A stretch of DNA of 64,000 bases from Mangrovibacterium diazotrophicum. Lineage in GTDB: Bacteria; Bacteroidota; Bacteroidia; Bacteroidales; Prolixibacteraceae. A program made the translations under genes and the position numbers. Every line of letters starts with the position of its first letter. Within the stretch, counting starts at the first letter, position 1. The notes under the pieces are model-generated. The model did not search any database and was not told the DNA's origin. It was given only the letters and a program-made list of their open reading frames with translations. The stretch covers positions 1,289,320-1,353,319 of the forward strand of contig NZ_RAPN01000001.1 of the NCBI RefSeq assembly GCF_003610535.1. Reading direction: 5' to 3'. Below, piece after piece: positions 63,820 through 64,000 of this stretch.

Positions 63820-64000
63820 TCAATACATGTAATGTATGATCATTTCAACAAGCACAGCAGGCAGGTATTCAGACAGTTTTAAGCTGAGGGTTTTCAAGGC
63901 TCGAGTGATATTTGCTTCTACAGATTTAATGGAGATTTCCAGTTCATCGGCTATTTCCTTGTTCTTTTTCCCCTCAAAACGACTCAGCATAAACACCTGT
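63820..64000 (-). CDS. RNA polymerase ECF-type sigma factor, PUL3 (partial, C-terminal end only)
   Basis: The last 60 codons are visible, running off the window. They read VFMLSRFEGKKNKEIADELEISIKSVEANITRALKTLSLKLSEY and on to a stop at 63820. This is sigma region 4 with its helix-turn-helix. Position just upstream of fecR matches the two complete sigma genes in the window. Confidence 0.85.
   Translation of the reverse strand, partial: QVFMLSRFEGKKNKEIADELEISIKSVEANITRALKTLSLKLSEYLPAVLVEMIIHYMY

Noticed and set aside
1-64000. CRISPR array, rRNA genes, prophage or replication origin
   Set aside because: No regularly spaced repeats, rRNA sequence, phage structural genes or DnaA-box cluster were seen on reading.

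Overview
The window is chromosomal DNA of a Bacteroidota bacterium. The evidence is three SusC/SusD pairs, each headed by a FecR-type anti-sigma factor and an ECF sigma factor, two proteins ending in type IX secretion (T9SS) sorting domains, many lipoprotein glycosidases, and promoter-like TAnnTTTG boxes. The gene content would fit a marine or soil Marinilabiliales/Prolixibacteraceae-like lineage, but the genus is a guess. No phage, transposon, rRNA or CRISPR array was seen.

Layout. 1-1.9 kb: end of a TIGR01777-type epimerase, a small BFD-like [2Fe-2S] protein, an HD-domain protein and tRNA-Arg(CCG). 2.0-17.3 kb (minus strand): PUL1, read as sigma, FecR, SusC, SusD, GH5 (T9SS-exported, domain-inserted), GH3, GH78-like, GH3. 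17.6-24.1 kb: housekeeping genes (SRAP protein, universal stress protein, a TonB receptor without SusD, a membrane-anchored EEP-family hydrolase, a phage-type lysozyme). 24.2-30.5 kb: a TolC/RND/adaptor efflux operon behind a Crp/Fnr regulator, with a Crp/Fnr-type palindrome between regulator and pump. 30.6-40.1 kb: PUL2, read as sigma, FecR, SusC, SusD, GH30, then a CBM9-like/PKD protein. 40.4-42.8 kb: a fused two-component 2-oxoacid dehydrogenase E1. 42.9-49.1 kb: a tight five-gene operon (lipoprotein, DUF2490 barrel, VTC domain, DUF4956 membrane protein, CotH kinase with T9SS tail). 49.6-64.0 kb: PUL3, read as sigma (cut by the window end), FecR, SusC, SusD, a GH32 homologue lacking all catalytic residues, an intact GH32, a GH36 alpha-galactosidase, a sugar porter and a PfkB sugar kinase. 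PUL3 looks like a system for fructose-containing oligosaccharides such as sucrose/raffinose-family sugars or fructans.

How they work together. In each PUL the SusC protein carries an N-terminal STN domain. Substrate engagement is expected to be relayed through FecR to release the sigma factor. PUL1 and PUL2 together carry GH3, GH5 and GH30 enzymes that would fit a branched beta-glucan, with a rhamnosidase-like enzyme as the odd member. PUL3 would import oligosaccharides, split fructosyl and galactosyl bonds, and phosphorylate the released hexose.

The most notable signals are non-coding. (i) In all three PULs the fecR-susC gap holds a plus-strand intrinsic terminator, preceded by a TAnnTTTG box lying at or within a few bases of the susC start codon. 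This predicts an antisense RNA of roughly 70-120 nt over each susC leader. (ii) All three susD-enzyme junctions hold a strong hairpin. (iii) A 38-bp identical terminator sequence brackets the CotH/VTC operon as a direct repeat. The dead GH32 paralogue and the CotH/VTC/DUF4956/DUF2490 operon are the main protein-level curiosities.
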